Shown: positions 45,840 through 56,524, counted from the first letter of the stretch. The stretch: DNA of 64,000 nt from Burkholderiales bacterium (GCA_024235755.1 JACKLV010000010.1:74923-138922); one strand, 5' to 3'. Notes: a model not told the origin generated them from the letters alone. Translations and numbers: made by a program.

Positions 45840-47380
45840 TATGGTTTGACCTCTAGATTCAGTACCGACTGAATATACAGTTCGGGTTGCAGCAGCTGGC
45901 TGGCCGTGACAGTGGTAAATTCAGTAATGGCTCCTGCCCAGATTACCAGTGCAATGCACAGTGCAAGCAGACAAAAAACGGGTGTCAATTCAGCGGTTAC
46001 TGACAAACCGCTTCGTGGGGCATCAGCATTGGGATCGATACGGCAAATATGCGGAGCCTGTGCCCGGTAAAACATCATGCTGCCACCACGTGCCAGTGCC
46101 ATCAGGGTAAACAGGCTGGTTATAAGCACCACGCCCATAATCCATGGCAGAGCTGAATGTGACAGAGCGGCGTTCAGGATTAAAAATTTGCCGATGAAGC
46201 CGGATAGCGGCGGCAGGCCGGCAATCAATACCGCACATATGAAAAACAGTGCGCCCAGTAACCGTTGCTGTTGAATGACGGGACCTGGTTCGAACTGGTC
46301 TTCCATGACATCGCGCCGGTTGGCAATACAGTCTGCAAGAAGAAATAAAGCTGCTGCCGCAAAAGTTGAGTGCGGCAGATAATAAAGCCCGGCGGCAATG
46401 CCGACTTCTGTATTCATGCCAAAAGCCGTGAGTAACGTGCCAATAGAAGCGATGACGAGATAAGCGATCTGTTGGCGTAATCGTGCGCTGGCCAGTGTTC
46501 CCAGCACACCAACAATCAAGGTCAATAAAGCCAGCGGTAGCAGCCAAGCTTCGATCAAGTTGGCTACAGAGCCTGCCTGTGAGCCAAAAATCAGTGTATA
46601 CACGCGCAAAATACTGTATGCGCCGACTTTGGTCATAATGGCAAATAATGCGGCAACGGTTGCCGTGGTATAGGCGTAGGCGGCTGGCAGCCACAAATAT
46701 AGCGGAAGCAGCGCTGCTTTCAGTGCAAAAACTGCGAATAACAGCAGACCTGCCACATGAATGAGCGCACTATCTTCAGCTGGTGCGTGAGCGACTTTAA
46801 CAGCCAGGTCGGCCATATTCAATGTGCCGAGCAGTCCATACAATGTGCCTACGCCAAATAGAAAAAGCGTTGAACCAACCAGATTGATAACAACAAAATG
46901 TAATCCAGCTTTGGTCTTTAAACGGCCGCCTCCATGAAGCAACAGACTGTAGGATGCCAGCAGTAGAATTTCAAAGAATACAAACAGGTTAAACAGGTCG
47001 CCGGTTAAAAATGCGCCATTCAAACCGAATAACTGTAACTGAAACAGTGCATGAAAATGTGCACCCATAGTATCTGTGCCGCGCAGAGCGTACAGTAATG
47101 CGCAAACCGCAACCAATGCGGTTACTACGAGCATCCAGACCGCCAACCGGTCAGCTACCAGCACAATACCATAAGGCGGAGACCAGTTACCCAGCGCATA
47201 CGCCAGAATATCTCCACTATTGACTGTGTTAAGAAGCAGGCAAGCAATTACGAGTTGGGCCAAGACCGCTGCCAGGCTGGCTGCGCGTCTTAACAGCAGT
47301 TGTTGTCTGGGCAACAAGAGTAGTATGATGCCTGCCAGCAGCGGTAAAAGGACCGGAAAAATAACGATATGGTCCATCAT
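45839..47380 (-). CDS. mrpD: Mrp Na+/H+ antiporter subunit D
   Basis: A 513-residue NuoM/NuoN-like membrane subunit with about 14 helices. The family segment GDLFNLFVFFEILLLASYSL carries the key membrane Glu, and ALKAALLPLYLWLPAAYAY the conserved Lys and Pro-rich turn. It forms part of the proton/cation path with MrpA. It overlaps mrpC by four bases. Confidence 0.95.
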   Translation of the reverse strand: MMDHIVIFPVLLPLLAGIILLLLPRQQLLLRRAASLAAVLAQLVIACLLLNTVNSGDILAYALGNWSPPYGIVLVADRLAVWMLVVTALVAVCALLYALRGTDTMGAHFHALFQLQLFGLNGAFLTGDLFNLFVFFEILLLASYSLLLHGGGRLKTKAGLHFVVINLVGSTLFLFGVGTLYGLLGTLNMADLAVKVAHAPAEDSALIHVAGLLLFAVFALKAALLPLYLWLPAAYAYTTATVAALFAIMTKVGAYSILRVYTLIFGSQAGSVANLIEAWLLPLALLTLIVGVLGTLASARLRQQIAYLVIASIGTLLTAFGMNTEVGIAAGLYYLPHSTFAAAALFLLADCIANRRDVMEDQFEPGPVIQQQRLLGALFFICAVLIAGLPPLSGFIGKFLILNAALSHSALPWIMGVVLITSLFTLMALARGGSMMFYRAQAPHICRIDPNADAPRSGLSVTAELTPVFCLLALCIALVIWAGAITEFTTVTASQLLQPELYIQSVLNLEVKP

Positions 47381-47706
47381 GGCCTATGTTTCCCGTCGAC
47401 CTGGTCATTACCCATTTCCAGGAAAGATTTCAGCGATAAAATAATCACAAAAGCAGTCATGCCGAAACTGATGACAATAGCGGTCAATACCAGCGCCTGT
47501 GGCAGCGGGTCGGCGTAATTTGCAGCGTTGTCACTGATAATCGGCGGGCTGCCAATAGTTAGTCGACCCATAATCAGCAAAAACAGATTGACGGCATATG
47601 ACAAAAAGGTCAATCCCAGCACGACGGGAAATGTTCGTCCGCGTAGCGACAGATAAACTCCACAGGCTGTCAATACACCGATGATTATAGCAATGAGCAG
47701 TTCCAT
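47377..47706 (-). CDS. mrpC: Mrp Na+/H+ antiporter subunit C
   Basis: A 109-residue NuoK-like subunit with three membrane helices; PLPQALVLTAIVISFGMTAF is the typical conserved stretch. The start chosen, MELLIAIIIG at 47706, shares one base with the mrpA stop; the frame stays open 20 codons upstream, but that part lies inside mrpA and is not family-like. Confidence 0.93.
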   Translation of the reverse strand: MELLIAIIIGVLTACGVYLSLRGRTFPVVLGLTFLSYAVNLFLLIMGRLTIGSPPIISDNAANYADPLPQALVLTAIVISFGMTAFVIILSLKSFLEMGNDQVDGKHRP

Positions 47707-50516
47707 TAACGTATCCGCCTTCTGGGTCTCATCTGATGGCTTTGATGATGCACAAGACCCAGACAAACTAAAATTAATAATGTGGCGCCGACAACGACCA
47801 GATAAACGCCCAGATCAAACGCCATGGCTGAAGCTAGCTCAAATTCGCCGATAACCGGCCAATGTATGTGGCTGAATGTCGAGGTCAGAAAAGGGTAACC
47901 AAAAATCCAGCTAGCCAGCCCGGTACACGTGGCAATCAGCAGGCCGTAGCCGATAACCTTGTGCATATTGATTGGTAAACGCTGCTGCGTCCAGATTACA
48001 CCATTGGCCAGATATTGCATTACCAGTGCAACGGCAGTAATCAGACCGGCGATAAAGCCGCCACCCGGCAGGTTATGTCCACGTAGCAGAATAAACAGGG
48101 ATACCAGTAGCGCAAGCGGTAATAACAGACGTGTAAAAGACGCCATGATAGTTGGGTGCAAATCTTCATCCCAGGCGCGCCCTTCGCTGTCATGGCTGGC
48201 ACCGGCAATTTTCAGGTGCTCCAGCATGGCATAAATGCCCAATCCGGCCAAAGCCAGAACGGTTATTTCTCCGAGTGTATCATATCCCCTGAAATCGACC
48301 AGGATCACATTGACGACATTGGTGCCACCACCACCCGGTAAACTGTTGTCGAGAAAATAACCGGCAATGCTTTCATAAGGCCGGGTTAATACCGCCCATA
48401 CCAGTAGTGCAACGCCGCCGCCTGCAGCCGTTGCAATGAAAGCATCGCGGCTGCGCAACCATGTTCCAGACTCATCCGGTGATTGTTGTGGCAGAAAATA
48501 CAATGCTAACAGCATGAGTACAATAGTAACCACTTCAACGGACAATTGCGTCAAGGCAAGATCGGGTGCGGAGAATTTGACAAAAATCAGCGATACGCCC
48601 AAACCCACCGTGCCCAGTAATACTAACGAGACTAGGCGTTGACGGTGCATGACAACGGTCGCTGCAGCGGCGACAACGAGCACTGTAGCTATCAGCAGAC
48701 TGACACCGTCAATCGGCAGTATGCCGCGTTCGCCGGTAAGGCTGTAATCATAATCAGTTGCTAACGCACCGTATATTCCCAGCATCATAATGAACAGCAT
48801 GAAAATAAACAGCATGCGTTGTAGAGATTGGGTATTGAGAAATTGCGTAACCGCACTGGCAACAGCAAGCAGTTTTTCCAGGAGAAATTCATACAGCGCC
48901 CTGAAATCCAGCAGGCTTTCCATGCGCTCCTGTATTGAGAACAGCGGTTTGCGTATCAGATAGAGACCGATTCCACCGATCAGTGCGGCCAGGCTCATAA
49001 ATAACGCAGTGTTAAATCCATGCCAGATTGCCAGATCATGATCCGGTACTGGTCCCTGTAGCACACTGGATGCGGCGACAGCCAGGATGGGTTCAACGGT
49101 GAACGCCGGAAAGATACCAACCAGCAGGCATAACGCTACCAGAATTTCGACCGGCACTTTCATCCAGCGAGGTGGTTCGTGCGGTTGCTTGGGTAAATCA
49201 GTCGGTTCGCCATCAAAAAATACGTTATGAATGAATCGCAGTGAATACGCCACAGCGAAAATACCGGCCAGCGTGGCCATTATCGGTAGCAGCCATCCCC
49301 AGGGTTGATTGACGACAAACAGGGTTTCTGCAAAAAACATTTCTTTCGATAAGAAGCCGTTGAATAATGGCACGCCAGCCATCGATGCGGCAGCAACCAT
49401 TGCCAGTAGGGCGGTGTGAGGCATGTATTTCCACAAGCCGCGTAGTATCCGCATATCGCGAGTTCCTGTCTCATGGTGGATGATTCCTGCGGCCATAAAT
49501 AAAGAGGCTTTGAAGATTGCGTGATTAATGATGTGAAAAACGCCTGCCAGCGCAGCCATGGGGGTGCCGATGCCGAATAATAAAGTAATCAGGCCCAGAT
49601 GGCTGATTGTTGAGTAAGCAAGTAAGCCTTTCAAATCATGTTTGAACATTGCAATATAGGCTGCGACAACGAGTGTGACGAGTCCGGTAAAACAAACCAG
49701 CCAGAACCATGCCGATGTGCCTGATAATGCCGGAAACAGCCGTGCCAGCAGGAAAACGCCTGCTTTGACCATGGTGGCGGAGTGCAAATAGGCCGAGACG
49801 GGTGTTGGTGCTGCCATGGCATTAGGCAACCAGAAGTGAAAAGGAAATTGCGCTGACTTGGTAAATGCGCCCAACAGCACCAGAATCAGCATTGGCAGAT
49901 ACAAATCATGGTTACGGATTAATTCACCGGCGGCAAGAATATCCGACAAGTTATAACTACCGACAATTTCACCCAGAAGCAGAAAGCCGCCAAGTAACGC
50001 AAGTCCGCCGCCGCCGGTAACCGCCAAAGCCATTCGCGCACCGCTACGGGATTCGTGTCGCATCTGCCAGTAGCTGATTAACAGAAACGAAGACAGGCTG
50101 GTTAATTCCCAGAAAATTAGAAGCTGGATAATGTTTTCCGAAGTGGCAATTCCCAGCATGGAACCCATAAACATGAGCAGATAAGCGTAAAAACGCCCCA
50201 TGTCATCACGTTCGGAGAGGTAATATCGTGCGTAGAGAATGATCAGCAGGCCGATGCACAGGATGAGTAGGACAAATAATAAGCCTAGTCCGTCAAGGCG
50301 AAAAGCAAGCTCCATGCCTAAATGCGGTATCCACGGTATGCTTTGCACCACTACATGGCCTGAAAATGCGGTGTTGATGAATGGAAGCAGAAACAGTAAT
50401 GCGATCAAAGTGACTAAACCTGCTCCCCAGGCAGCATGTAAACGTCCAAGACGCGAAATGACAGCCACAAAACCAGCGCCCAGAAACGGCGTTAACGCAA
50501 TCAGCGATAATTCCAT
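47706..50516 (-). CDS. mrpA: Mrp Na+/H+ antiporter subunit A fused to subunit B
   Basis: A 936-residue membrane protein, first gene of the operon. The first ~500 residues are NuoL-like, with ELTSLSSFLLI and the Lys-containing TKSAQFPFHFWLPNAMAAPTPVSAYLHSATM-type region. Further MrpA helices follow, and the last ~150 residues are the MnhB domain (LILLRGHNLPGGGFIAGLI), so no separate mrpB is needed. The complex expels Na+ or other cations for pH and salt homeostasis. No promoter could be picked with confidence upstream. Confidence 0.95.
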   Translation of the reverse strand: MELSLIALTPFLGAGFVAVISRLGRLHAAWGAGLVTLIALLFLLPFINTAFSGHVVVQSIPWIPHLGMELAFRLDGLGLLFVLLILCIGLLIILYARYYLSERDDMGRFYAYLLMFMGSMLGIATSENIIQLLIFWELTSLSSFLLISYWQMRHESRSGARMALAVTGGGGLALLGGFLLLGEIVGSYNLSDILAAGELIRNHDLYLPMLILVLLGAFTKSAQFPFHFWLPNAMAAPTPVSAYLHSATMVKAGVFLLARLFPALSGTSAWFWLVCFTGLVTLVVAAYIAMFKHDLKGLLAYSTISHLGLITLLFGIGTPMAALAGVFHIINHAIFKASLFMAAGIIHHETGTRDMRILRGLWKYMPHTALLAMVAAASMAGVPLFNGFLSKEMFFAETLFVVNQPWGWLLPIMATLAGIFAVAYSLRFIHNVFFDGEPTDLPKQPHEPPRWMKVPVEILVALCLLVGIFPAFTVEPILAVAASSVLQGPVPDHDLAIWHGFNTALFMSLAALIGGIGLYLIRKPLFSIQERMESLLDFRALYEFLLEKLLAVASAVTQFLNTQSLQRMLFIFMLFIMMLGIYGALATDYDYSLTGERGILPIDGVSLLIATVLVVAAAATVVMHRQRLVSLVLLGTVGLGVSLIFVKFSAPDLALTQLSVEVVTIVLMLLALYFLPQQSPDESGTWLRSRDAFIATAAGGGVALLVWAVLTRPYESIAGYFLDNSLPGGGGTNVVNVILVDFRGYDTLGEITVLALAGLGIYAMLEHLKIAGASHDSEGRAWDEDLHPTIMASFTRLLLPLALLVSLFILLRGHNLPGGGFIAGLITAVALVMQYLANGVIWTQQRLPINMHKVIGYGLLIATCTGLASWIFGYPFLTSTFSHIHWPVIGEFELASAMAFDLGVYLVVVGATLLILVCLGLVHHQSHQMRPRRRIR

Positions 50517-50640
50517 ACCAGTGAAGTAAGACTAAAAACCAAAAAGGCTATATTGTAGGCGATCTCCGCGTTTTAAAAAATGGAAATGCCATTTATTTTC
50601 AGAATTGCGTGTAGATGACGCAGAATATTTCGGTTATGGG

Positions 50641-51102
50641 TTATCGTACAGGGATGCGTGACAAGAAAAAGGTCAATATGCACGCAATGGTCGCGAGCAT
50701 TATTTTTTGCCACATTTCAGGGACAATAAGAATTGAAACACTAAATGACAGGGCAGTCATGATATAAGCCAACCGTTTAGCCTTGCGAGGGATGCTGTGG
50801 TGCAGGCGCCACTGAAGAATAATCGGTCCGGTATAACGATTGGTCATCAATTTTGTGTGAAAACGCTCGGAACCCCTGGCAAAACAGGCTGCTGCCAGTA
50901 ACACAAAAGGCGTTGTTGGTAATACGGGCAGTATAACCCCAAGTCCGCCCAGCATGAGTGCAACGCAACCAGCACTCAAATAAAGACTGCGGATTATCGG
51001 TGAATGGTGCAGACGTAAAAGCCCTGCCGCCTCGGCGCCAAGCAATGCTTGCCTGTCTGTGTTAATTTGATTTTTTTCGGAAAGTTGCATATCTGTAGTC
51101 AA
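50641..51102 (-). CDS. DUF454 (YbaN-like) membrane protein
   Basis: A 153-residue inner-membrane protein. The family hallmark GVILPVLPTTPFVLLAAACFARGSERFH is visible, split over a helix and the loop after it, and a C-terminal helix pair follows. YbaN/DUF454 proteins have no firmly known function. It is transcribed alone, leftward, about 125 bp from the Mrp operon start. Confidence 0.88.
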   Translation of the reverse strand: MTTDMQLSEKNQINTDRQALLGAEAAGLLRLHHSPIIRSLYLSAGCVALMLGGLGVILPVLPTTPFVLLAAACFARGSERFHTKLMTNRYTGPIILQWRLHHSIPRKAKRLAYIMTALSFSVSILIVPEMWQKIMLATIACILTFFLSRIPVR

Positions 51103-51220
51103 AAAGCCATTCTAAAGGATTCGCTACAACGCATAGTCAAAACGAATAAATTCATGCTAGGGTTATGATACATGAGAGTATACAATTTAATCAAAGTTTT
51201 ATAAATTTTTGAGGAAAATT

Positions 51221-51694
51221 ATGATAAAAGAGAAAAAGTTATTCTATTCAGTGGCTTTTGTTGCATTTGTGGTGATGTTTATGCTATCGCAAACGCTGTA
51301 CGCTTATCAGGAGCGGACTGAGCATTCTGGGCCGCAGTTTGAAAAAATTGACCGGAAAGTGGGAGAAGGTAAAGAAGAAGCCGAAGTTGGAAACACGGTA
51401 AATGTGCATTATACGGGTTGGCTTTACGATGAAAGCGCAGCAGAAAATAAAGGTAAAAAATTTGATAGTTCGTATGACCGGAAGAGACCTTTTTCTTTTA
51501 TGTTGGGAGCTGGCAGAGTCATTAAAGGCTGGGATCAGGGTGTAAGAGGTATGAAAGTGGGCGGACAACGTACGTTGATCATTCCGCCATCCATGGCCTA
51601 TGGCGCGCGCGGTGCCGGTGGAGTGATTCCACCCAATGCCACGTTGATTTTTGATGTCGAACTGGTTGGGATACAAGACGGGTCGCATTATTGA
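51221..51694 (+). CDS. exported FKBP-type peptidylprolyl isomerase
   Basis: A 157-residue protein from the ATG at 51221, which has GAGGAAAA upstream (an in-frame TTG at 51209 is in the ribosome site). A signal peptide ends near LYA. The FKBP domain covers about residues 45-155, with VNVHYTGWLYD, FDSSYDRKRPFSFMLGAGRVI and GVIPPNATLIFDVELV. It is expected to act on periplasmic proteins. It is monocistronic as far as I can see. Confidence 0.92.
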   Translation: MIKEKKLFYSVAFVAFVVMFMLSQTLYAYQERTEHSGPQFEKIDRKVGEGKEEAEVGNTVNVHYTGWLYDESAAENKGKKFDSSYDRKRPFSFMLGAGRVIKGWDQGVRGMKVGGQRTLIIPPSMAYGARGAGGVIPPNATLIFDVELVGIQDGSHY

Positions 51695-51839
51695 TTGACT
51701 GTCAGGTGCATATTCAAATTATCTGGGTATGCGTTTGATTGTCCCCGGTTTTTTATATTCATTACACTGCATAAATGTGATCTATACAGCCTTGTAATGC
51801 CCGAGAGGTTACATAATCGATCTGCAAAAGGATATTGTC

Positions 51840-54800
51840 ATGACACAGACGCAAACACAGATTCGTGCACCAAAAGCACGCGTTATTATCTGGAAACGCT
51901 TGGGGATAAGTTTGGTCGTCTTTGTGGCATTGGTCGCGCTGTTTGGTGTATTGGGTTATTACTGGCTACCCGGATACGCAAAATCCCAGCTAGAATTGCG
52001 CTTGACGGCGCTTCTGGATCGACCGGTCAGCGTGCAAGCGATTGAAATTAAACCTTACACGCTGGAATTGTTTGTGCACGGTTTTCACATTGGTGAGCGA
52101 CAGGGCGGTATTGATGCTGGTGAAACTTTTATTTCGTTCAAAACGCTACATATTGATATCAGCTCGGAATCGATTACCCAGCGCGCGCCTGTAATCAGCA
52201 CAGTGACACTGGATACACTGCAAGTCCGTTTGGTTAGAGCGGATGAGAATCAATTTAATTTTTCAGATTTGATCGAAAAATTTTCACAGCTGCCGGATGA
52301 TGAAGAAGATAAACCTGCATTGTTTTCAATTAGTAATTTGGTATTGAGAAACGGCCATATTACATGGGTGGATCGTTTCAAACAGAATCATCAGGAAATC
52401 GCCGAAATTAATTTCGCTGTTCCATTTATCGCCAACTTGGACAAGGTAAAGGATGATTGGATTAAACCACATTTTAGCGCCAGCGTTAACGGGGCGCCAT
52501 TGAGACTAGATGGTAAGCTCCGCCCTTTTACGGATAAACGCGAAGCAACATTGGCGCTCAAAGTCAATGATATTGATATAACGCGTATTGATGATTATGT
52601 GCCGTTTCCCGTCGGAATCGGCTTGAAATCCGGTTATTTCGATAGCGATCTGACCGTGACTTTTGCGCAATCCGGTGATGGCTCGCCCGAGATGACATTA
52701 ACAGGTCAGACAGAACTCAGGAGGGTCGCCATTGAAAATAAAGCAGTACAGGAACCATACCGGCTGAATCTGGGCGCGCTTCATCTCAAACTGGACCGGT
52801 TTGATATTACCGGCAGAAAGCCTTCTCCTGTGATTCTGGGCTTGGACGATATTGCAGTGTTGCCTGTTTCATCACAAGCGGATAAGCCCGAAGCGGCGGT
52901 TTCGTTATTGAAAGTGGCTGTGAGTAGTATGGTTGAATTGGCTGCGCAAACAATAGTGTTGAAAAATGTAACGATAGATGGCCTGAGCAGCCGTATTCAT
53001 CGCGAAGCCGATGGCGGCATTGATCTGGTGCGTTTTTTGCAACCTTCGGATTCGGATGCCGCTGGATATGCATTAGTGGAAAATTCCGAATCCGCACAGG
53101 TATTTTCCGTTCCAAAACCCCGTACAAAGCCCTCTGATCAAGCCTATCAGACATGGCTGCAAGCCAATCAGGAGGAGAAGCTACCTGTTGAATCGCTGCA
53201 GGCTGCGGTATCGATACCGCTACCCGGCAAAAAGCCGGCGTATGAAGTATGGCTTGAACAGGCCAGACAGGCAACGATAGAAAAAGAAAATGAAAGTGCG
53301 CAAGCCGTAGGGAAAGCAGGGCCATGGACTGTGCAAATCGATCAGTTCCGATTGAGCAATGCCGCCATATATTATGCGGATTTAACACTGAGTGATGTTG
53401 TACCCATGGTGGTGAAGCCTTTGGATCTGACCGTAACGGATATCGATGTCAGTGGCGTAAAACCGCTTGCACTGAAATTGACGGGCCAGGTTAATGAAGA
53501 GGGCTTGATCGAAACCGAAGGCCGCTTGGCTTGGTCGCCGCTAACTGCGGATTTGAATTTGAATTTGCAGGCAGTTGATCTGGTTTCCTTACAGGGATGG
53601 GCGGGTGATGTGTTAAATGTTTTGCTGACCAGCGGCGATGTTTCTTTTCAGGGTACCGTCAAGGCTGAGGGTGAACCGCTTAAGGTGGCTGTCAATGGGC
53701 AGAGCCGGTTGGGAAATTTCAATGTCATCGATCAAAACAGAGCCAGAGATTTGTTTCGCTGGAAGAATTTGGATATCGACAAACTGGATTTTGTCAGTGA
53801 TCCACTCAATATCAATGTAGATACCATAAAAATGGGTAACTTCTATGCACGCGTGATGCTGCTGCCTAATGGTGAATTGAATCTCAAGCACATTGTACGG
53901 CAGGAAGAGAAACAGGCATTGTCAGAAGAACAGATTCAGACTGAGGTTGAAAAACAGGATGAAAGCAAGCCGCTGCCATTGCGTATTGGAAAAATATTGC
54001 TGCAACACGGTGATGTTGATTTTTATGATCGCTTTATTAAACCCAACTACCACGCCAATCTGACAGGGTTGACCGGCCAGATCGGCCCGATTCATGCAGT
54101 GCGGTCAGGGTCTATTGATATAAAAGGCAAAATTGACGGTACCGCACCGTTACAGATAAAGGGCGATATTGAGCCGCTCGGTTCGGAGTTATTGCTTGAT
54201 ATTGTCGCCAAGGCAAAAGAAATTGATTTGCCGCAGTTCAGTCCTTATTCAGGCAAATATGTAGGGTATGCTATCGAAAAGGGAAAACTGTCTGTGGATG
54301 TGCATTACCATGTCGAAAAGGGAACGCTAACCGCTGACAATAATGTTTTTCTGGATCAGTTTACGCTTGGGAAGCGCGTTGATAGCGAAGAAGCGGTATC
54401 GCTACCGCTTGAATTGGCTATTGCTCTGCTCAAAAACCGGCGTGGCGAGATTGACATTCATATACCGATTAAAGGATCCATCGACGATCCACAATTCAGT
54501 CTTGGCAGCATTATTCTGGATGCGTTTGTTAATCTCATCACCCGCGCTGTAACAGCACCGTTTGCGTTGCTGGGTTCATTGCTCGGAGATGGTGAAGAGT
54601 TATCTGAAATCAGTTTTCCTCCGGGTTTTGCGGTGATTGATTCTGAGGCGGAAAGCCGACTGCAGGCCTTATCCGATGTGCTCAAGGATCGGCCGGCCTT
54701 GCGTCTTGAAATTGCCGGCCATGTTGATCCGGTTGAAGACCGTGAAGGCTTGAAGCGCGCTATTCTGGAGCGGAAGATCAAGGCAAAGAAACTTGCGGCT

Positions 54801-55145
54801 GAAGCTAAGCAGGGTATGGCCGGCGGTTCACTTGCGGGTGTATTACCGTCGCCGGAAGAATACAGTAAATATCTGGAAGTCGTTTATAAAGAATCGGATT
54901 TTGAAAAACCAACCAACTTCTTGGGTTTAACGAAAAGCCTGCCCGATGCGGAGATGGAGCAATTGCTGCTGACGCACATAGAAGTGAGTGATGATGATAT
55001 GCAAGAGCTGGCGCAAGACAGAGCTTTGGCTGCACAAAACTGGTTGCTGGAGAAAGGCGAGATTTCCGGTGAACGTTTGTTTGTGGTGAGCGAACAGGAC
55101 ACAGAGGCAGGTGAAAGTAGCCGCGTGGAATTCGTCCTGAAATAA
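51840..55145 (+). CDS. DUF748 (AsmA-related) envelope protein
   Basis: An 1101-residue protein with one N-terminal membrane anchor (about residues 20-42, LGISLVVFVALVALFGVLGYYW). The rest is long, beta-rich and periplasmic, with repeated AsmA-like LxLxxxxL patterns. The DUF748 core is recognisable as DIHIPIKGSIDDPQFSLGSI and IITR..APFALLGSLLG at about residues 880-925. Near the end PALRLEIAGHVDPVEDREGL resembles an OmpA-type motif. Proteins of this class are proposed to bridge membranes in lipid transport. A perfect bidirectional terminator follows. Confidence 0.88.
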   Translation: MTQTQTQIRAPKARVIIWKRLGISLVVFVALVALFGVLGYYWLPGYAKSQLELRLTALLDRPVSVQAIEIKPYTLELFVHGFHIGERQGGIDAGETFISFKTLHIDISSESITQRAPVISTVTLDTLQVRLVRADENQFNFSDLIEKFSQLPDDEEDKPALFSISNLVLRNGHITWVDRFKQNHQEIAEINFAVPFIANLDKVKDDWIKPHFSASVNGAPLRLDGKLRPFTDKREATLALKVNDIDITRIDDYVPFPVGIGLKSGYFDSDLTVTFAQSGDGSPEMTLTGQTELRRVAIENKAVQEPYRLNLGALHLKLDRFDITGRKPSPVILGLDDIAVLPVSSQADKPEAAVSLLKVAVSSMVELAAQTIVLKNVTIDGLSSRIHREADGGIDLVRFLQPSDSDAAGYALVENSESAQVFSVPKPRTKPSDQAYQTWLQANQEEKLPVESLQAAVSIPLPGKKPAYEVWLEQARQATIEKENESAQAVGKAGPWTVQIDQFRLSNAAIYYADLTLSDVVPMVVKPLDLTVTDIDVSGVKPLALKLTGQVNEEGLIETEGRLAWSPLTADLNLNLQAVDLVSLQGWAGDVLNVLLTSGDVSFQGTVKAEGEPLKVAVNGQSRLGNFNVIDQNRARDLFRWKNLDIDKLDFVSDPLNINVDTIKMGNFYARVMLLPNGELNLKHIVRQEEKQALSEEQIQTEVEKQDESKPLPLRIGKILLQHGDVDFYDRFIKPNYHANLTGLTGQIGPIHAVRSGSIDIKGKIDGTAPLQIKGDIEPLGSELLLDIVAKAKEIDLPQFSPYSGKYVGYAIEKGKLSVDVHYHVEKGTLTADNNVFLDQFTLGKRVDSEEAVSLPLELAIALLKNRRGEIDIHIPIKGSIDDPQFSLGSIILDAFVNLITRAVTAPFALLGSLLGDGEELSEISFPPGFAVIDSEAESRLQALSDVLKDRPALRLEIAGHVDPVEDREGLKRAILERKIKAKKLAAEAKQGMAGGSLAGVLPSPEEYSKYLEVVYKESDFEKPTNFLGLTKSLPDAEMEQLLLTHIEVSDDDMQELAQDRALAAQNWLLEKGEISGERLFVVSEQDTEAGESSRVEFVLK

Positions 55146-55148
55146 AGT

Positions 55149-55190
55149 ATCCAATGAAGAAAACAGGTCAGCCTGTTTTCTTCATTGGAT
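55149..55190. terminator. bidirectional terminator between DUF748 and DUF2780 genes
   Basis: A 19-base-pair perfect stem (55149-55167 / 55172-55190) with a TCAG loop, AT-rich at its outer part. It lies 3 bp after the DUF748 stop and 30 bp past the end of the convergent lipoprotein gene, so it can serve both. Confidence 0.85.
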
Positions 55191-55219
55191 TGCGGTTTTG
55201 TAATGTTAGATGGTTATCT

Positions 55220-55891
55220 TTACGGTGCGCCTAATGCGGAACGCAATAGGTTTGCTGTGACCTGACCGCTGGTATTCTGCACATAGTTTGTGACAATGGG
55301 AATAAACTGGCCCACCATGTCAGGCGAGAGATTCAGCTGTTGAAACGAAGCGGCAAGTGACGCGGCATTGTTTAAAGTACTTCCAGCGCCGCCGAGCATT
55401 GACGATACGCCACTGCCCATTCCACCCAAGGGGCTAGAAACAACGGGAGCGGCATTGAGCATTTCATTGATGCCGGGAACCGATTGAGATAGCGAGGAAA
55501 AAGCCTGGGGGTTCATACCTGCCTGAGCTGCCTGGAAAATGGCACCGGCACCGCCCAATGCCTGTTGTTGTGAAATACCAAGCTGTTGCGTAAGGATATT
55601 GACCAGACTAACTTGCCCGGCACTGGTTCCTGCCATGCCAGTCATCCCGGTAGCTGCTGCAGCACCGGATGCAATCGCCGTGTTGGCCTGGTTTGTCATT
55701 TCGGTTGCAGCCGTTGTGCCAGTTTCGATTGCCTGACGCCCTGCCTGTGCAGACTGCTCAACCGATGTTAAACCGCTATCGATTGCGCTGAGGGTATTGT
55801 TTCCACCACCACTTGAAGCGCAACCTGCTAACGTTAACGTCAAGCTTGCAATACTGGCAACTGTTAATGTTGTGTAATTCCGGTTTTTCAT
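55220..55891 (-). CDS. DUF2780-like lipoprotein
   Basis: A 223-residue lipoprotein: signal ending LTLAGC with Cys24. An Ala/Gly/Thr-rich helical stretch (residues about 40-100) is followed by the DUF2780 pattern VNILTQQLGISQQQALGGAGAIFQAAQ and a C-terminal helical end (LSPDMVGQFIPIVTNYVQ). The function of the family is unknown. It is convergent with the DUF748 gene. ATG preceded by AAGGGGAA, a strong ribosome site. Confidence 0.85.
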   Translation of the reverse strand: MKNRNYTTLTVASIASLTLTLAGCASSGGGNNTLSAIDSGLTSVEQSAQAGRQAIETGTTAATEMTNQANTAIASGAAAATGMTGMAGTSAGQVSLVNILTQQLGISQQQALGGAGAIFQAAQAGMNPQAFSSLSQSVPGINEMLNAAPVVSSPLGGMGSGVSSMLGGAGSTLNNAASLAASFQQLNLSPDMVGQFIPIVTNYVQNTSGQVTANLLRSALGAP

Positions 55892-56074
55892 AAATTCCCC
55901 TTGAAAACGATGATTTGTTTTAAAAAAAGAGATATTAAATCAGTGGTTTTTGCTGCTAAGTATTAAAGCCGACTATGACATAAAATAATTGATCAATCAA
56001 CTTTACAGATTGGTGGCCAGTGTATTGGACATCCGTTCTGGATACAACATTCCGGTTGGGATGAAATGAAGACG

Positions 56075-56524
56075 TTAAGGGCGCTGTTGTATTTCCTTGC
56101 CAATTTCACGCTCAACCAGTTTTACCAGACCGGATAATTCTTGAGATAGCAATTGCAGCAGATCATCGAGTGTGACAATACCAACTAATTGTTCATTGTC
56201 GCTGATTACCGGTATACGCCTGACTGCTTTGCGGCGCATATACCGGATAACCTCGAATATATCGGCGTTTTCTTTAATCGTAGCAAGTCCGGGCTGCATA
56301 ATATCACCCACGGTGATAACAGCCGGATCCAGCTCTGTCGCCATAACTTCAACCACAAGATCCCTGTCAGTTACAATGCCAATAGGTTTTTGAATACCTT
56401 TTTGTTTTGCAACGATAACTACATCACCGACATGGTGCTTGCGCATTAGTCTGGCGGCTTCCAGCACACATTCATCCTTTTGCATGGCGATGACTTCGCG
56501 ATGACATATTTCGCTGACCGACAT
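56075..56524 (-). CDS. CBS-domain pair protein
   Basis: A 149-residue cytosolic protein made of two CBS domains (about residues 5-65 and 72-130). The motifs IGIVTDRDLVVEVMA and VGIVTLDDLLQLLSQE are typical. CBS pairs bind adenosine nucleotides and sense energy state. AAGGAGG precedes the ATG by seven bases. There is no attached effector domain, so its partner is unknown. Confidence 0.92.
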   Translation of the reverse strand: MSVSEICHREVIAMQKDECVLEAARLMRKHHVGDVVIVAKQKGIQKPIGIVTDRDLVVEVMATELDPAVITVGDIMQPGLATIKENADIFEVIRYMRRKAVRRIPVISDNEQLVGIVTLDDLLQLLSQELSGLVKLVEREIGKEIQQRP